From a virus, in the IMG/VR virus record IMGVR_UViG_3300031740_000006, positions 1-35,709 of that record: DNA of 35,709 nt. One strand, given 5' to 3'. The position numbers and the translations under genes are program-made. Position 1 is the first letter of the stretch, and each line of letters opens with the position of its first letter. The notes beneath the pieces are model-generated. The model saw nothing but the letters and a program-made list of their open reading frames with translations. It had not been told where the DNA came from and ran no database searches. Of the stretch, positions 28,661 through 35,699 are shown one piece after another.

Positions 28661-29146
28661 ATGAATCTCACACACGGCGAACGTCGCGCTTACGCTCGGG
28701 GCTGTCGCTGTGTCGCGTGTCGTGCGGCGAACGCGGCGTATGTCCAGGCGCACCGCGTCCCGCTCGGCCTCTTGGCCGCTGATGCCGTGCGCGTCCACCT
28801 TCAGCAGCTCGCGGCGCAGGGGTGCGGCATTCGGCAGATTGCCCGACACACGGGCGTTTCGGCGCAGACCGTGGCCGGCATCCGCTCAGGGCGCCGGCGC
28901 CTGTTGCGGGCGTCTACCGCCACGCGCCTGATGGCCGCCACGTCCGACGTGGCCCCCGGCGCACTGGTCGCCGCGACGAAATCGTGGCGCTTCCTCGATA
29001 GCCTCAAACGCGAAGGGTTCACGCGCCGTGCCCTCGCGTGGCATCTCGGCGCTCGCAGTCAGCAGCTCCAACTCGCCAAGCGCTCGATTCGGGCGCACAC
29101 CGCACAGCTCATCGCCAAGCTCTATCACAAGCTCGCCGTCGCCTAG
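28661..29146 (+). CDS. HTH-containing phage protein with Cys-pair
   Basis: 161 aa. HGERRAYARGCRCVACRAANAAYVQAHR, with C-x-C-x2-C, is an N-terminal module seen in several phage DNA-binding proteins. GCGIRQIARHTGVSAQTVAGI at about 58-80 is a helix-turn-helix. The C-terminus has LDSLKREGFTRRALAWHLG, a second possible HTH. No ribosome site precedes ATG 28661, which sits only 5 nt after the terminator T tract, so a leaderless message is possible. Alternative starts lie in the terminator region. Confidence 0.6.
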   Translation: MNLTHGERRAYARGCRCVACRAANAAYVQAHRVPLGLLAADAVRVHLQQLAAQGCGIRQIARHTGVSAQTVAGIRSGRRRLLRASTATRLMAATSDVAPGALVAATKSWRFLDSLKREGFTRRALAWHLGARSQQLQLAKRSIRAHTAQLIAKLYHKLAVA

Positions 29147-29233
29147 CGACACGCCGATCCGGCGGCATAGAGAAGGCCGACCCCCTCAACGTTCGTCGCT
29201 CCTCGGGCATCCTGACGCCTTCCACCAGCTCCC

Positions 29234-29260
29234 AAACAGCCTAAACAGCCACAACAGCCA
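29234..29260 (+). repeat. Three tandem 9-mers
   Basis: AAACAGCCT, AAACAGCCA and CAACAGCCA are contiguous and lie 23 nt before the first full iteron. Tandem 9-mers next to iterons are common in phage and plasmid origins, although they are not DnaA boxes. Confidence 0.6.
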
Positions 29261-29282
29261 ATAGACGCCGTTTTGTCACGGC

Positions 29283-29327
29283 TGTCACGGAACGTCACGG
29301 AACGTGTCACGGAACGGTTCCGTGACA
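29283..29327. repeat. Second iteron cluster, including a 23-bp palindrome
   Basis: TGTCACGGAAC at 29283-29293 and 29305-29315, GTCACGGAAC at 29294-29303, and the reverse GTTCCGTGACA at 29317-29327. The last two together with G29316 form a perfect 23-bp palindrome (29305-29327). A partial copy (TGTCACGG) begins at 29274. The sequence is identical to the repeats in the initiator gene. Confidence 0.85.
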
Positions 29328-29428
29328 GCACCATCACGCGCCGCAAGCTCAACCGGCAGCTATCACCGCTGCCTTGCGTTGCCGCCGCGACGGTTAGCGA
29401 TAGGAAATCGGCTGTTAGGAGAACTCCG

Positions 29429-29950
29429 TTGCCAAGGGCGAACATCACCACGCCAAAAGGCGAGCGTTATCCAGGCTCAGGCCGTAAGAAAGGCACGCCA
29501 AACCGCGTCAGTGTGGCCGCGAAAGTCCTTGTCGGTGAACTCGTTACCGACGCTCGCTACCAAATGAAGCTCCGCCGCGACTTCGTTGCACGCAAGGTGC
29601 ATCCGGCTATCGAGTCGCTCGTCTGGAGCTATCACCTGGGCAAGCCGTCGCAACCGCTGGAAGTCACCGGCAGCATGGCGCTCGACGTTCATGCACGGCT
29701 CGAGGAAGAACGCCGCGTCTTCGCGCAGCTCGATATTCGCGACCTCGAGCAGCTCGCCGCCGAGTCACAAGCGCTGGTCGATCGCGCGTTCCAGCTCGCC
29801 AAGATCGCGAGTAATGCGCCGCAAGACCCACAAGATGTTGTGGTTAGGGAAAACGAGGAGAATCCACCCTCGGAAATGCTAGGAAAAGGGGCTGAGTCCT
29901 ATAAGCGCGCTTATGATAACCAAACCCCATCCGACGAGGAGGATCGCTAA
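29429..29950 (+). CDS. terS: Small terminase subunit (probable)
   Basis: 173 aa. An N-terminal GSGRKKGTPNR (residues 16-26), Gly/Lys/Arg-Pro-Asn, is the typical small-terminase DNA-recognition start. It is followed by a helical region (VAAKVLVGELVTDARYQMK) and a long coiled-coil helix (ARLEEERRVFAQLDIRDLEQL). AGGAG lies 7 nt before TTG 29429; an ATG-type extension upstream would run through the iterons. It is near the large terminase with only small genes between. A perfect palindrome ATAAGCGCGCTTAT sits near its 3' end (29901-29914). Confidence 0.65.
   Translation: MPRANITTPKGERYPGSGRKKGTPNRVSVAAKVLVGELVTDARYQMKLRRDFVARKVHPAIESLVWSYHLGKPSQPLEVTGSMALDVHARLEEERRVFAQLDIRDLEQLAAESQALVDRAFQLAKIASNAPQDPQDVVVRENEENPPSEMLGKGAESYKRAYDNQTPSDEEDR
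29901..29914. other. Palindrome ATAAGCGCGCTTAT
   Basis: Perfect 14-bp palindrome near the 3' end of the small terminase gene, in a relatively AT-rich stretch. Possible pac/cos-associated or regulator site; no other evidence. Confidence 0.4.
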
Positions 29951-30415
29951 ATGCCATTCTCCCAATGGGTTGCGCGTGTAAGTTCATATGTCATTGATGC
30001 GTTTCTAGTCAACCATAATCGACACCGCATTACGTCCGCGCCAGGCACGGCGGAGGCAAGAGGCATCGAGGCATCGATGACCGCCGCGACGACGAGGGCG
30101 ACGACCCACCCCCCCCACCCTATGGCACCCCACCCCATGCCGGGTGCGAAGTCGAACACGGGCGCCGCCGCCCCGGCCCCCACTGTACCTCTCGTATCGG
30201 AGCAGCGGGTCCTCTCTGTGGAGGCGCGCTGGTCGCGCTGGAAGGCGCTAAGTGTGTTTCGAAAGGGCGGTGCCCGCCCGTGCGCATGTGAGCCTTTTGC
30301 TGGCAATTCCGCGGAATCGTGGCGGCAGGCGCAAAACGAGTTAGCGGCACGGTGCCGGAAAAAGGGCCCCCCGGTGGGGGGTGATCCTGGGGCTGGGGCG
30401 GGTCATGGCGTCTGA
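29951..30415 (+). CDS. Doubtful open frame after small terminase
   Basis: 154 aa if real. It starts directly after the small-terminase stop, with GAGGAGG 8 nt upstream, which is a strong ribosome site. But after about 30 residues (MPFSQWVARVSSYVIDAF) the product is low-complexity, Pro/Ala/Arg-rich (THPPHPMAPHPMPG), and looks non-coding. Either a short gene with an accidental extension, or an untranslated stretch. About 29951-30404 has no better candidate. Confidence 0.3.
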   Translation: MPFSQWVARVSSYVIDAFLVNHNRHRITSAPGTAEARGIEASMTAATTRATTHPPHPMAPHPMPGAKSNTGAAAPAPTVPLVSEQRVLSVEARWSRWKALSVFRKGGARPCACEPFAGNSAESWRQAQNELAARCRKKGPPVGGDPGAGAGHGV

Positions 30416-30638
30416 GGGGGGCCCCATCCGCGGGGCGGCGGAGCTCGCGCAGGCGTTGCGGGCGCGGGCGGGGCTGTTGGGCGGGCAGGGGTGGGAGGTG
30501 CCGGCGACGGTGGCGATGATGCGGGAGGCGGCGGATCGGATTGAGCGGGACGCGAGGGCGGTGCGCGAGCTCGTGCGGGTGATTGATGCGGCGATCGCAC
30601 TGCTGGCGGAGCCGCCGGCGGAGTTGGAAAAGCGCTAA
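30405..30638 (+). CDS. Small helical protein
   Basis: 77 aa, ELAQALRARAGLLGG, VPATVAMMREAADRIERDA and VRELVRVIDAAIALL form helices. Small proteins with this 'AADRIER' pattern occur among phage structural-region genes. No known function. Confidence 0.6.
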   Translation: MASEGGPIRGAAELAQALRARAGLLGGQGWEVPATVAMMREAADRIERDARAVRELVRVIDAAIALLAEPPAELEKR

Positions 30639-30650
30639 CGGAGGTGTGGG

Positions 30651-30824
30651 ATGGCAGTAGGCGGCAAGGTGGTCGGGGGGATGCGGCGCCCGGCGCAAAA
30701 GGGGCGGGAGGCGGGGCCGGCGCGGGTGACGACGACGCCGTTGCGGACGAAGACGACGACGGCAAAGAACCCGGCGTTGGTGCGGGCGGCGGGCGGGAGG
30801 GGCAGCGGAAAGGCGGCGCGCTGA
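30651..30824 (+). CDS. Small basic Arg/Lys/Thr-rich protein
   Basis: 57 aa (MAVGGKVVGGMRRPAQ, RVTTTPLRTKTTTAKNPALV). It is followed directly by the next ATG, and GGAGGTG lies before ATG 30651. Very basic, low complexity; could bind DNA during packaging. Function unknown. Confidence 0.5.
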   Translation: MAVGGKVVGGMRRPAQKGREAGPARVTTTPLRTKTTTAKNPALVRAAGGRGSGKAAR

Positions 30825-31106
30825 ATGACACGGCGCGGGTTGTTCCAGGCGATCGCGGCGGCGGCGATGGGGAACGCGATCCCGGTCGGGCCGGTGGCGG
30901 TGCTACCGAGGGTGCCAGCGATCCCGCCGATAGGGGTCGGCCTTGGGGAGACGAGCGGCACGGGCACGACGAGCGGGGGCGCGCACACGCACACGATCAG
31001 CGGGGTCGAGGGGCTGTCGCTGTCGCATACGCACTGTTGTGGACAGGGGACGGGGACGGACCTCTATGCGGTGCTGACGCACACGCACGGCGGGCACGGC
31101 CGATGA
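30825..31106 (+). CDS. Tat-like signal, His-rich small protein
   Basis: 93 aa. TRRGLFQ at the N-terminus fits the twin-arginine consensus, followed by a hydrophobic segment. The C-terminal half is Gly/Thr/His-rich (GAHTHTIS, SLSHTHCCG, LTHTHGG), a HTH pattern of the kind that binds metal. It could be exported or a small virion component; both are inference. Confidence 0.55.
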   Translation: MTRRGLFQAIAAAAMGNAIPVGPVAVLPRVPAIPPIGVGLGETSGTGTTSGGAHTHTISGVEGLSLSHTHCCGQGTGTDLYAVLTHTHGGHGR

Positions 31107-31477
31107 GGGACGACCGGTTCGTGTATCTCTCGGGGCCGATTACGGCGCGGGACGGGTGCACGGTCGAGGAGAACGTCGCGAGCGCGGTGAAGGTCTACCT
31201 CGCGCTGGTGGCGGCCGGCGTGCCGACGTTTTGTCCGCAGCTCTCGGCGATCTTTCCCTCGGCGTGGACCCAGGCGACCTACGAGCAGTGGATGACGCAG
31301 GACCTGGCGGTGATTGCGCGGTGTTCGCATCTGCTGCTGTTGCCGCGGTGGGAGACGAGTCCGGGCGCGATGCGGGAGAAAGCGTATGCGGAGGCGATCG
31401 GGGTGACGGTGGTCGGTTCGATCGAGGCCTTGGTGGGCGACACAGCAAAGGAGCGCGAATGCGAGCGACTGAGTTAG
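31103..31477 (+). CDS. Nucleoside deoxyribosyltransferase-like (DUF4406) protein
   Basis: 124 aa. YLSGPIT near the N-terminus, EENVASAV, and YEQWMTQDL...RCSHLLLLP...ETSPGAMREKAYAEAIG follow the nucleoside 2-deoxyribosyltransferase/DUF4406 pattern, with the active-site Glu probably in the REK region. Such phage enzymes may recycle nucleosides or act on modified bases. ATG 31103 overlaps the previous stop. Confidence 0.7.
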   Translation: MRDDRFVYLSGPITARDGCTVEENVASAVKVYLALVAAGVPTFCPQLSAIFPSAWTQATYEQWMTQDLAVIARCSHLLLLPRWETSPGAMREKAYAEAIGVTVVGSIEALVGDTAKERECERLS

Positions 31478-31683
31478 CGGCGTTTGTGGCGGTGCGGGAC
31501 GCGTGGGGCGGGACGATGTATCTGCGGCCGGACGCGGTGCAGGCGATTTCGGCGCAGCAGGAGGGCGAGACGCCCGAGGTGAAACATCCGTCGGAGCCCT
31601 ATCGGGTGGTGACGTTGGAAGGCGGCGGGCACGTGGCCGTGGCGTCGACCGATCGCACCTTGCTCGGCGCGTTCGGGCTGTAG
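31459..31683 (+). CDS. Small conserved phage protein
   Basis: 74 aa. GGTMYLRPDAVQAISAQ and YRVVTLEGGGHVAVAS form a small beta domain seen in phage hypotheticals. AAAGGAG before ATG 31459. It overlaps the preceding gene by 19 nt. Confidence 0.65.
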   Translation: MRATELAAFVAVRDAWGGTMYLRPDAVQAISAQQEGETPEVKHPSEPYRVVTLEGGGHVAVASTDRTLLGAFGL

Positions 31684-31685
31684 GG

Positions 31686-31871
31686 ATGGCGGACGTGCAT
31701 GTCGTGCCGGTGAACGATCTGAAAGACCACGTCGAGACGATTCACTGCTGGTGCGCGCCGCGGTTGGAGTGGGCGGAACCGGGGTGGGTGGTCGTGCATC
31801 ACGCGGCGGATCGGCGGGAGTGGACCGAGCCGAAGCCGGAGCCGCTGGTGGTGCAGCGGCGGCCGCACTGA
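31686..31871 (+). CDS. Conserved phage protein, CWC motif
   Basis: 61 aa. HVVPVNDLKDHVET, CWCAPRLEW and GWVVVHHAADRREW are strongly recurrent in phages; the pattern HVVPVNDL...CWC...VVVH is well known, but no function is known. The next ATG overlaps its stop by one base. Confidence 0.8.
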   Translation: MADVHVVPVNDLKDHVETIHCWCAPRLEWAEPGWVVVHHAADRREWTEPKPEPLVVQRRPH

Positions 31872-32071
31872 TGGTGCGGCGCACGCCGTGTGCGCGGCGA
31901 CGAGCGCGAGCACCGCGAGGGATTGACCCGCCCCTCTCCGGACCTTGCGGCACCCCGGTCAGCCGTCGGCACGATGCCCGCGACGACAGGATCGCACGGG
32001 TCCCCGAGTTTCCGCACGTCTGTCCGGGCGACGGGTGCGCGGTGTGTCGGTGGGTCGATCGGAAAGGGTGA
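31871..32071 (+). CDS. Small basic Cys-containing protein
   Basis: 66 aa, very basic N-terminus with an Arg run. FPHVCPGDGCAVCRW near the end has three Cys and looks zinc-binding. Overlaps the previous gene stop (TGATG). Not assigned. Confidence 0.55.
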   Translation: MVRRTPCARRRARAPRGIDPPLSGPCGTPVSRRHDARDDRIARVPEFPHVCPGDGCAVCRWVDRKG

Positions 32072-32076
32072 CGCCC

Positions 32077-32265
32077 ATGGCCTGTCTCGATCACGTCTGC
32101 GTCGTCTGCGGCTACGCGTGGATGGACAACGTCCTGGCGCGCGAGCCGTGTCCGCAGTGCGGCGGGCGGGTGACGAACGATTTCGATGAAGACGTCGACG
32201 ACCGATGGGATGTGGACGCGTCGGGCGAGAACGACGCGCGGGACGACGACGAGGACGAGGCATGA
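32077..32265 (+). CDS. Zinc-ribbon protein with acidic tail
   Basis: 62 aa. CVVCGYAW and CPQCGGR make a zinc ribbon; the C-terminus is rich in Asp/Glu. Function unknown. A weak AAGGG site upstream of ATG 32077. Confidence 0.7.
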   Translation: MACLDHVCVVCGYAWMDNVLAREPCPQCGGRVTNDFDEDVDDRWDVDASGENDARDDDEDEA

Positions 32266-32546
32266 CGCGCGCCGAGGTGGACGCGTGGGCGGAGGCGAGC
32301 GAGATTCCGGTCTTCTGCGCCGATGGCCTCGATGACGCGATTCTCGGGATCGGCCAGCGCTTCAATCGCTACTTCGTGGTCTACGACGTCACCCAGGTGA
32401 TTGCGATTCTGATGCGCGACGGCATGGACTACGAGGGGGCGGTGGAATGGTTTGAGTTCAACATCGTGGGCGCGTGGGTCGGCAACCCGGACGATCCGAA
32501 CGAACCCGATGGCCCGCCCTGTTTTCTGATGTCGAGTGTGCCATGA
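32262..32546 (+). CDS. Unknown conserved phage protein
   Basis: 94 aa, with the pattern FNRYFVVYDVTQVIAILM and EWFEFNIVGAWVG, which recurs in phages. Overlaps both neighbours by 4 nt (ATGA). No function known. Confidence 0.65.
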   Translation: MTRAEVDAWAEASEIPVFCADGLDDAILGIGQRFNRYFVVYDVTQVIAILMRDGMDYEGAVEWFEFNIVGAWVGNPDDPNEPDGPPCFLMSSVP

Positions 32547-32839
32547 CCGATCCGCTCGAGGACATGGTCTGCGAACAGCATCCTGATCGCGTCTGGCCGC
32601 ACGACGAGTGTGCCGGACCGGGGATGCCACGCGCGGACGTGGAGCCGCGGCCGACGATCCGCGAACGCGCGGCGCTCTTGCGCTGGCGGCTGCAGTGGTT
32701 GATTCGGATCGGGTCGGCGCCGGGGATTGGCGACTACCACTACCTCGCGGACGAGAGCGTCGACGTCATCGAGCAGATGTTCCGGGAAATCGCGAAGGAG
32801 GCGCACGATGTCGACCCCCAAACTCCCCAAGCCGATTGA
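32543..32839 (+). CDS. Conserved phage protein with Cys/His motif
   Basis: 98 aa. CEQHPDRVWPHDECAGPGMP is a recurrent phage element resembling a zinc site. C-terminal half helical (YLADESVDVIEQMFREIA). Overlaps the next gene by 32 nt. Unknown function. Confidence 0.7.
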   Translation: MTDPLEDMVCEQHPDRVWPHDECAGPGMPRADVEPRPTIRERAALLRWRLQWLIRIGSAPGIGDYHYLADESVDVIEQMFREIAKEAHDVDPQTPQAD

Positions 32840-33089
32840 TCCGGCGCTGGTCGCGATCGACACGATCGCGGTGCCGCGCACCTGGATTGCCGCGCACGGC
32901 TGGCCGCGCACCTTCGACGCGCTCGTGGCGCTCGAGGCCGCCGGCACCGAGGGCGTGCACCGCAGCATCAACCCCAGAGGCGATCTCGTCTACGAGATCC
33001 AGCGGCGCGTCCCGCCGGTGGCGGTCTTTCGGCACGGGCCCAAGGGCGAAGCGTTTCTGTATGTGCAGGGCTGGGACGGACCCGCGTAA
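32808..33089 (+). CDS. Unknown small phage protein
   Basis: 93 aa. IDTIAVPRTWIAAHGW and a beta-rich C-terminus (PPVAVFRHGPKGEAFLYV). AAGGAGG precedes ATG 32808. Its stop overlaps the large-terminase ATG by one base. Confidence 0.65.
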   Translation: MSTPKLPKPIDPALVAIDTIAVPRTWIAAHGWPRTFDALVALEAAGTEGVHRSINPRGDLVYEIQRRVPPVAVFRHGPKGEAFLYVQGWDGPA

Positions 33090-34840
33090 TGGAGCAGCCG
33101 GAGATCCAACCCGCCTTTCTCGATTTCCTCGTCCAGCGCAACGAGATCATTCAGTCGCTCGTCGGGGAAGCGCACGGCTGGAAAATCACGCGCTACTTCC
33201 ACGACTGCCTCCCGACGTGTCAGCCCGACTCGGATAATCCCGAAGACCACACGCCGCTCCGCCCCGATCAAGGCCCGACCTGTCGCAAGCTCTACAAAAA
33301 AGCGCGCCGCTGGCTCCGTGCCGGCCAGCACTATCCCGAACGCGGCTTCATCGCGGCGAACCGCATCGGCAAAACGGACACCGCCGCCTACGAGGTGACG
33401 TGTCATCTCACTGGCCGGTATCCGTCGTGGTGGGAGGGGAAGCGCTGGGATCGGCCGACGGATTGGCGCGTCGCGGGCGACACGATGCTCACGACCCGCG
33501 ACATTCTGCAGAAGGCGTTGCTCGGGCCGCATGAAGGCGTGCCGGTCAAAGAGTGGAGCGGCATGATCCCGCCGCGCGCGGTCCTCGACGTCACGCGGCG
33601 GTCGGGCGGCATCACCAACTGCGTCGACACGATTCATGTCCGCCATGTCTCGGGCGGCGTCTCCCGGCTGAGCTTTTTGTCCTACGACATGGGCCGCCGC
33701 GTCTTTCAGGGATTCGATTGCGACGGGTTCTGGATCGATGAGGAACCGCCCGACCCCGCCGAACGCGCGGAAGCCGTGGCCGCCGGCTCGGGCGACATCT
33801 ACGGCGAGTGTTTGCTCCGCACGATGACCACCGATGGGATTGTCATCGCGACGTTCACGCCGCTCCGCGGCTGGACGGCGTTCATGCGCGGCTACTTCGC
33901 GGCGGCGATGATGCCGGGCACCGAAGGCGATGACGAGATCGACGTGCCGGCCAAGACCGCCGTCACGAGCACGCTCGAGGGCGCCGCGGCCGAAGCCGAT
34001 GAAACCGACTTCGCGGTCCAGTCCGACAAGGTCGTGGTCGCGGCCGACACGAATCCCTATGCGTCCGTCCGCCCGCGCTTCATCATCGGCGCGACCTGGG
34101 ACGATGCGCCGCATCTCACCGAGAAGGTCAAGGCGCAGCAGTGGGCGTCGATGCTCCCGTATCAGCGCGCCGCGCGCACGAAGGGCATTCCCCAGCTCGG
34201 CGCCGGCGCGGTCTATCCGATCGACGAGGGCGATCTGCGCGTTGCGGACTTCGCGATTCCCGAGCACTGGTGGCGCGGGTTCGGGATGGACGTCGGCGGC
34301 GGCGCGAAACCCACCGCGGCCGTGTTCTGCGCGCTCAACCCCGATGACCGCGTGCTGTATGTGACCTCCGTCTACAAACGCGCGAGTAATGAACCGTCGC
34401 TCCACGCGGCGGCGATCAAGGAACGGATGATGCGGCCGACCGGCTGGTTGTGGCCGGGCGTCGGCGACGCGGCGGCGCTCATCATGACGGACCACGACGC
34501 CGAACAGTTGGTGTACGTCTATCGCCGCCTCGGGCTGCAGCTCTATCTGCCGGACAAAGCGGTCGAGACCGGGATCGCGGACCTGTGGGATCTGATGGTG
34601 ACGGGGCGCTTCAAGGTATTCGCGTCCTGTCAGGCCTGGTTCGATGAGTTCCGGATGTATCGCCGCGACGCGCGCGGGCGCGTCGTGAAGAGCAACGACC
34701 ACGTCATGGACTCGACGCGCTACATGGCGCGCTCCGGGATCGCGCGCATGAAGCGCAAACCCGCCAAAGGATCGGAGGAGCTGTCGAAGGTCCTCCCGTT
34801 CGATCGCAACAGCGTCAATCTCGGCTGGATGGGGGGTTGA
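33089..34840 (+). CDS. terL: Terminase large subunit
   Basis: 583 aa. Walker A AANRIGKT (89-96), Walker B GFWIDEEP (213-220, D217 and E218/E219), coupling motif FTPLRG (256-261), and nuclease acidic residues GMDVGGG (D401) and NDHVMDSTRYM in the C-terminal part. The ATPase motor pumps DNA into the prohead and the RNase H-like nuclease cuts it. Residues about 270-330 form an insertion (Ala/Asp/Glu-rich) between the motor and linker. ATG 33089 overlaps the previous stop by one base. Its class (headful or cos) cannot be decided from the sequence. Confidence 0.9.
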   Translation: MEQPEIQPAFLDFLVQRNEIIQSLVGEAHGWKITRYFHDCLPTCQPDSDNPEDHTPLRPDQGPTCRKLYKKARRWLRAGQHYPERGFIAANRIGKTDTAAYEVTCHLTGRYPSWWEGKRWDRPTDWRVAGDTMLTTRDILQKALLGPHEGVPVKEWSGMIPPRAVLDVTRRSGGITNCVDTIHVRHVSGGVSRLSFLSYDMGRRVFQGFDCDGFWIDEEPPDPAERAEAVAAGSGDIYGECLLRTMTTDGIVIATFTPLRGWTAFMRGYFAAAMMPGTEGDDEIDVPAKTAVTSTLEGAAAEADETDFAVQSDKVVVAADTNPYASVRPRFIIGATWDDAPHLTEKVKAQQWASMLPYQRAARTKGIPQLGAGAVYPIDEGDLRVADFAIPEHWWRGFGMDVGGGAKPTAAVFCALNPDDRVLYVTSVYKRASNEPSLHAAAIKERMMRPTGWLWPGVGDAAALIMTDHDAEQLVYVYRRLGLQLYLPDKAVETGIADLWDLMVTGRFKVFASCQAWFDEFRMYRRDARGRVVKSNDHVMDSTRYMARSGIARMKRKPAKGSEELSKVLPFDRNSVNLGWMGG

Positions 34841-34841
34841 C

Positions 34842-35072
34842 ATGTCGCTGTATACGCAGCTCTTCGTGCTGACGCATGACATCTGGGACGACAGCGTCCC
34901 CGGCGACGTCACGCATGTCGCGGGGGTGTATCGCACCAAGCGCGATGCCTTGGCGGACTGCGACGGCCTGCGAAATCCCACGCTGCACGAGACCCTCTTG
35001 GTCGACGACCCGCCGTGGGGCGGCTGGCCGGCGTCGACGCCGGAGTTCCTCGCCTGTCTCAAGAGGGAGTAA
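34842..35072 (+). CDS. Unknown small phage protein
   Basis: 76 aa. LFVLTHDIWDDSVPGDVTHVAGVY and RTKRDALADCDGL give a small alpha/beta protein. It starts 1 nt after the large-terminase stop. Not recognised. Confidence 0.65.
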   Translation: MSLYTQLFVLTHDIWDDSVPGDVTHVAGVYRTKRDALADCDGLRNPTLHETLLVDDPPWGGWPASTPEFLACLKRE

Positions 35073-35405
35073 ATGGACCGCCGACGCTTTCTCCAGCTTG
35101 GGGCGGCCGTGGTGGCAGGGACGGCGTTCGATCCGGAGCGTCTGCTCTGGGTGCCCGGCGCCAAAACATATTTCATCCCCGATCCGACGCTCGTGACGGC
35201 GACGACGATGGCCGAGGCGCTCGTCAAGAGCCTCTGCGCGCGCGTGCCGAATGGGCACGGCGGCTGGTGCGACATCGAGCTGCGCCTCGAGGGGCCGGAT
35301 CTGCACGCGAAGGTGCAGCGCGAGCTCGCCGCGGTGCGGGCGATGGGCGGCCGGATCGTCGAACGACGGACCTATACCACCCACACGTGGAGGGCGGATG
35401 CCTGA
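35073..35405 (+). CDS. Tat-like signal phage protein
   Basis: 110 aa. MDRRRFLQLGAAVVAG is a good twin-arginine signal; a further YFIPDPTLVTATTM follows. The rest is alpha/beta (HGGWCDIELRLEGPDLHAKV). Similar signal-bearing proteins occur near terminase genes in other phages. Exported or membrane-anchored if the Tat system recognises it. Confidence 0.6.
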   Translation: MDRRRFLQLGAAVVAGTAFDPERLLWVPGAKTYFIPDPTLVTATTMAEALVKSLCARVPNGHGGWCDIELRLEGPDLHAKVQRELAAVRAMGGRIVERRTYTTHTWRADA

Positions 35406-35502
35406 TCTCACGCTCCCCCAAGCGCTCCTCATCGTCGGCCTCGTCTTCGCCTGGCTCCTGTTCGTCATCGCGCGCGCGTGGTTCGAACGCGGAGGCTCCT
35501 GA
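35398..35502 (+). CDS. 34-aa membrane peptide
   Basis: 34 aa with one hydrophobic helix (ALLIVGLVFAWLLFVIA) and a short positively charged end (RAWFERGGS). It overlaps the previous stop by 8 nt. Could be a small holin-like or membrane anchor; too short to decide. Confidence 0.5.
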   Translation: MPDLTLPQALLIVGLVFAWLLFVIARAWFERGGS

Positions 35503-35503
35503 G

Positions 35504-35689
35504 ATGCCCAGTAAGTGGAATTGGAAGATCGAGGTGCGGACCGGCGACCACGAGCCCCACGCGGAGTGGCTCGAGCTCTACGACCGGGGCCGGCGCTATC
35601 GGTTCGTGGAACGCGAGGAAGCGGAAAACATGCTCGCGAAGCTGAAACGCGTCCAACCGCACGCGGAGTTCCGTGTCGCGGCGGCCTGA
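35504..35689 (+). CDS. Small conserved phage protein
   Basis: 61 aa. KWNWKIEVRTG and YRFVEREEAENMLAKLKRVQPH, a small beta-alpha protein seen near structural genes. GGAGG lies 8 nt before ATG 35504. Confidence 0.65.
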   Translation: MPSKWNWKIEVRTGDHEPHAEWLELYDRGRRYRFVEREEAENMLAKLKRVQPHAEFRVAAA

Positions 35690-35699
35690 AAGGGACACG

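Larger units (their letters stand above)
29147..29428 (+). other. Intergenic region with iterons
   Basis: 282 nt between the HTH gene and the terminase gene. It holds three tandem 9-mers (29234-29260) and the second iteron cluster (29283-29327). A longer frame across it could be read as a terminase extension, but the TTG start at 29429 has a clear AGGAG, so I treat it as non-coding. Confidence 0.6.

Noticed and set aside
29273-29428. N-terminal extension of the small terminase
   Set aside because: It is encoded by the iterons and has no small-terminase likeness; TTG 29429 has AGGAG 7 nt upstream.
30120-30698. 192-aa minus-strand frame
   Set aside because: Pro/Arg-rich product of low-complexity DNA; antisense to small plus-strand genes.
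32990-35275. 761-aa open frame on the minus strand
   Set aside because: It is antisense to the clear large terminase and its neighbours. Long antisense frames are expected in GC-rich DNA and the product has no domain pattern.
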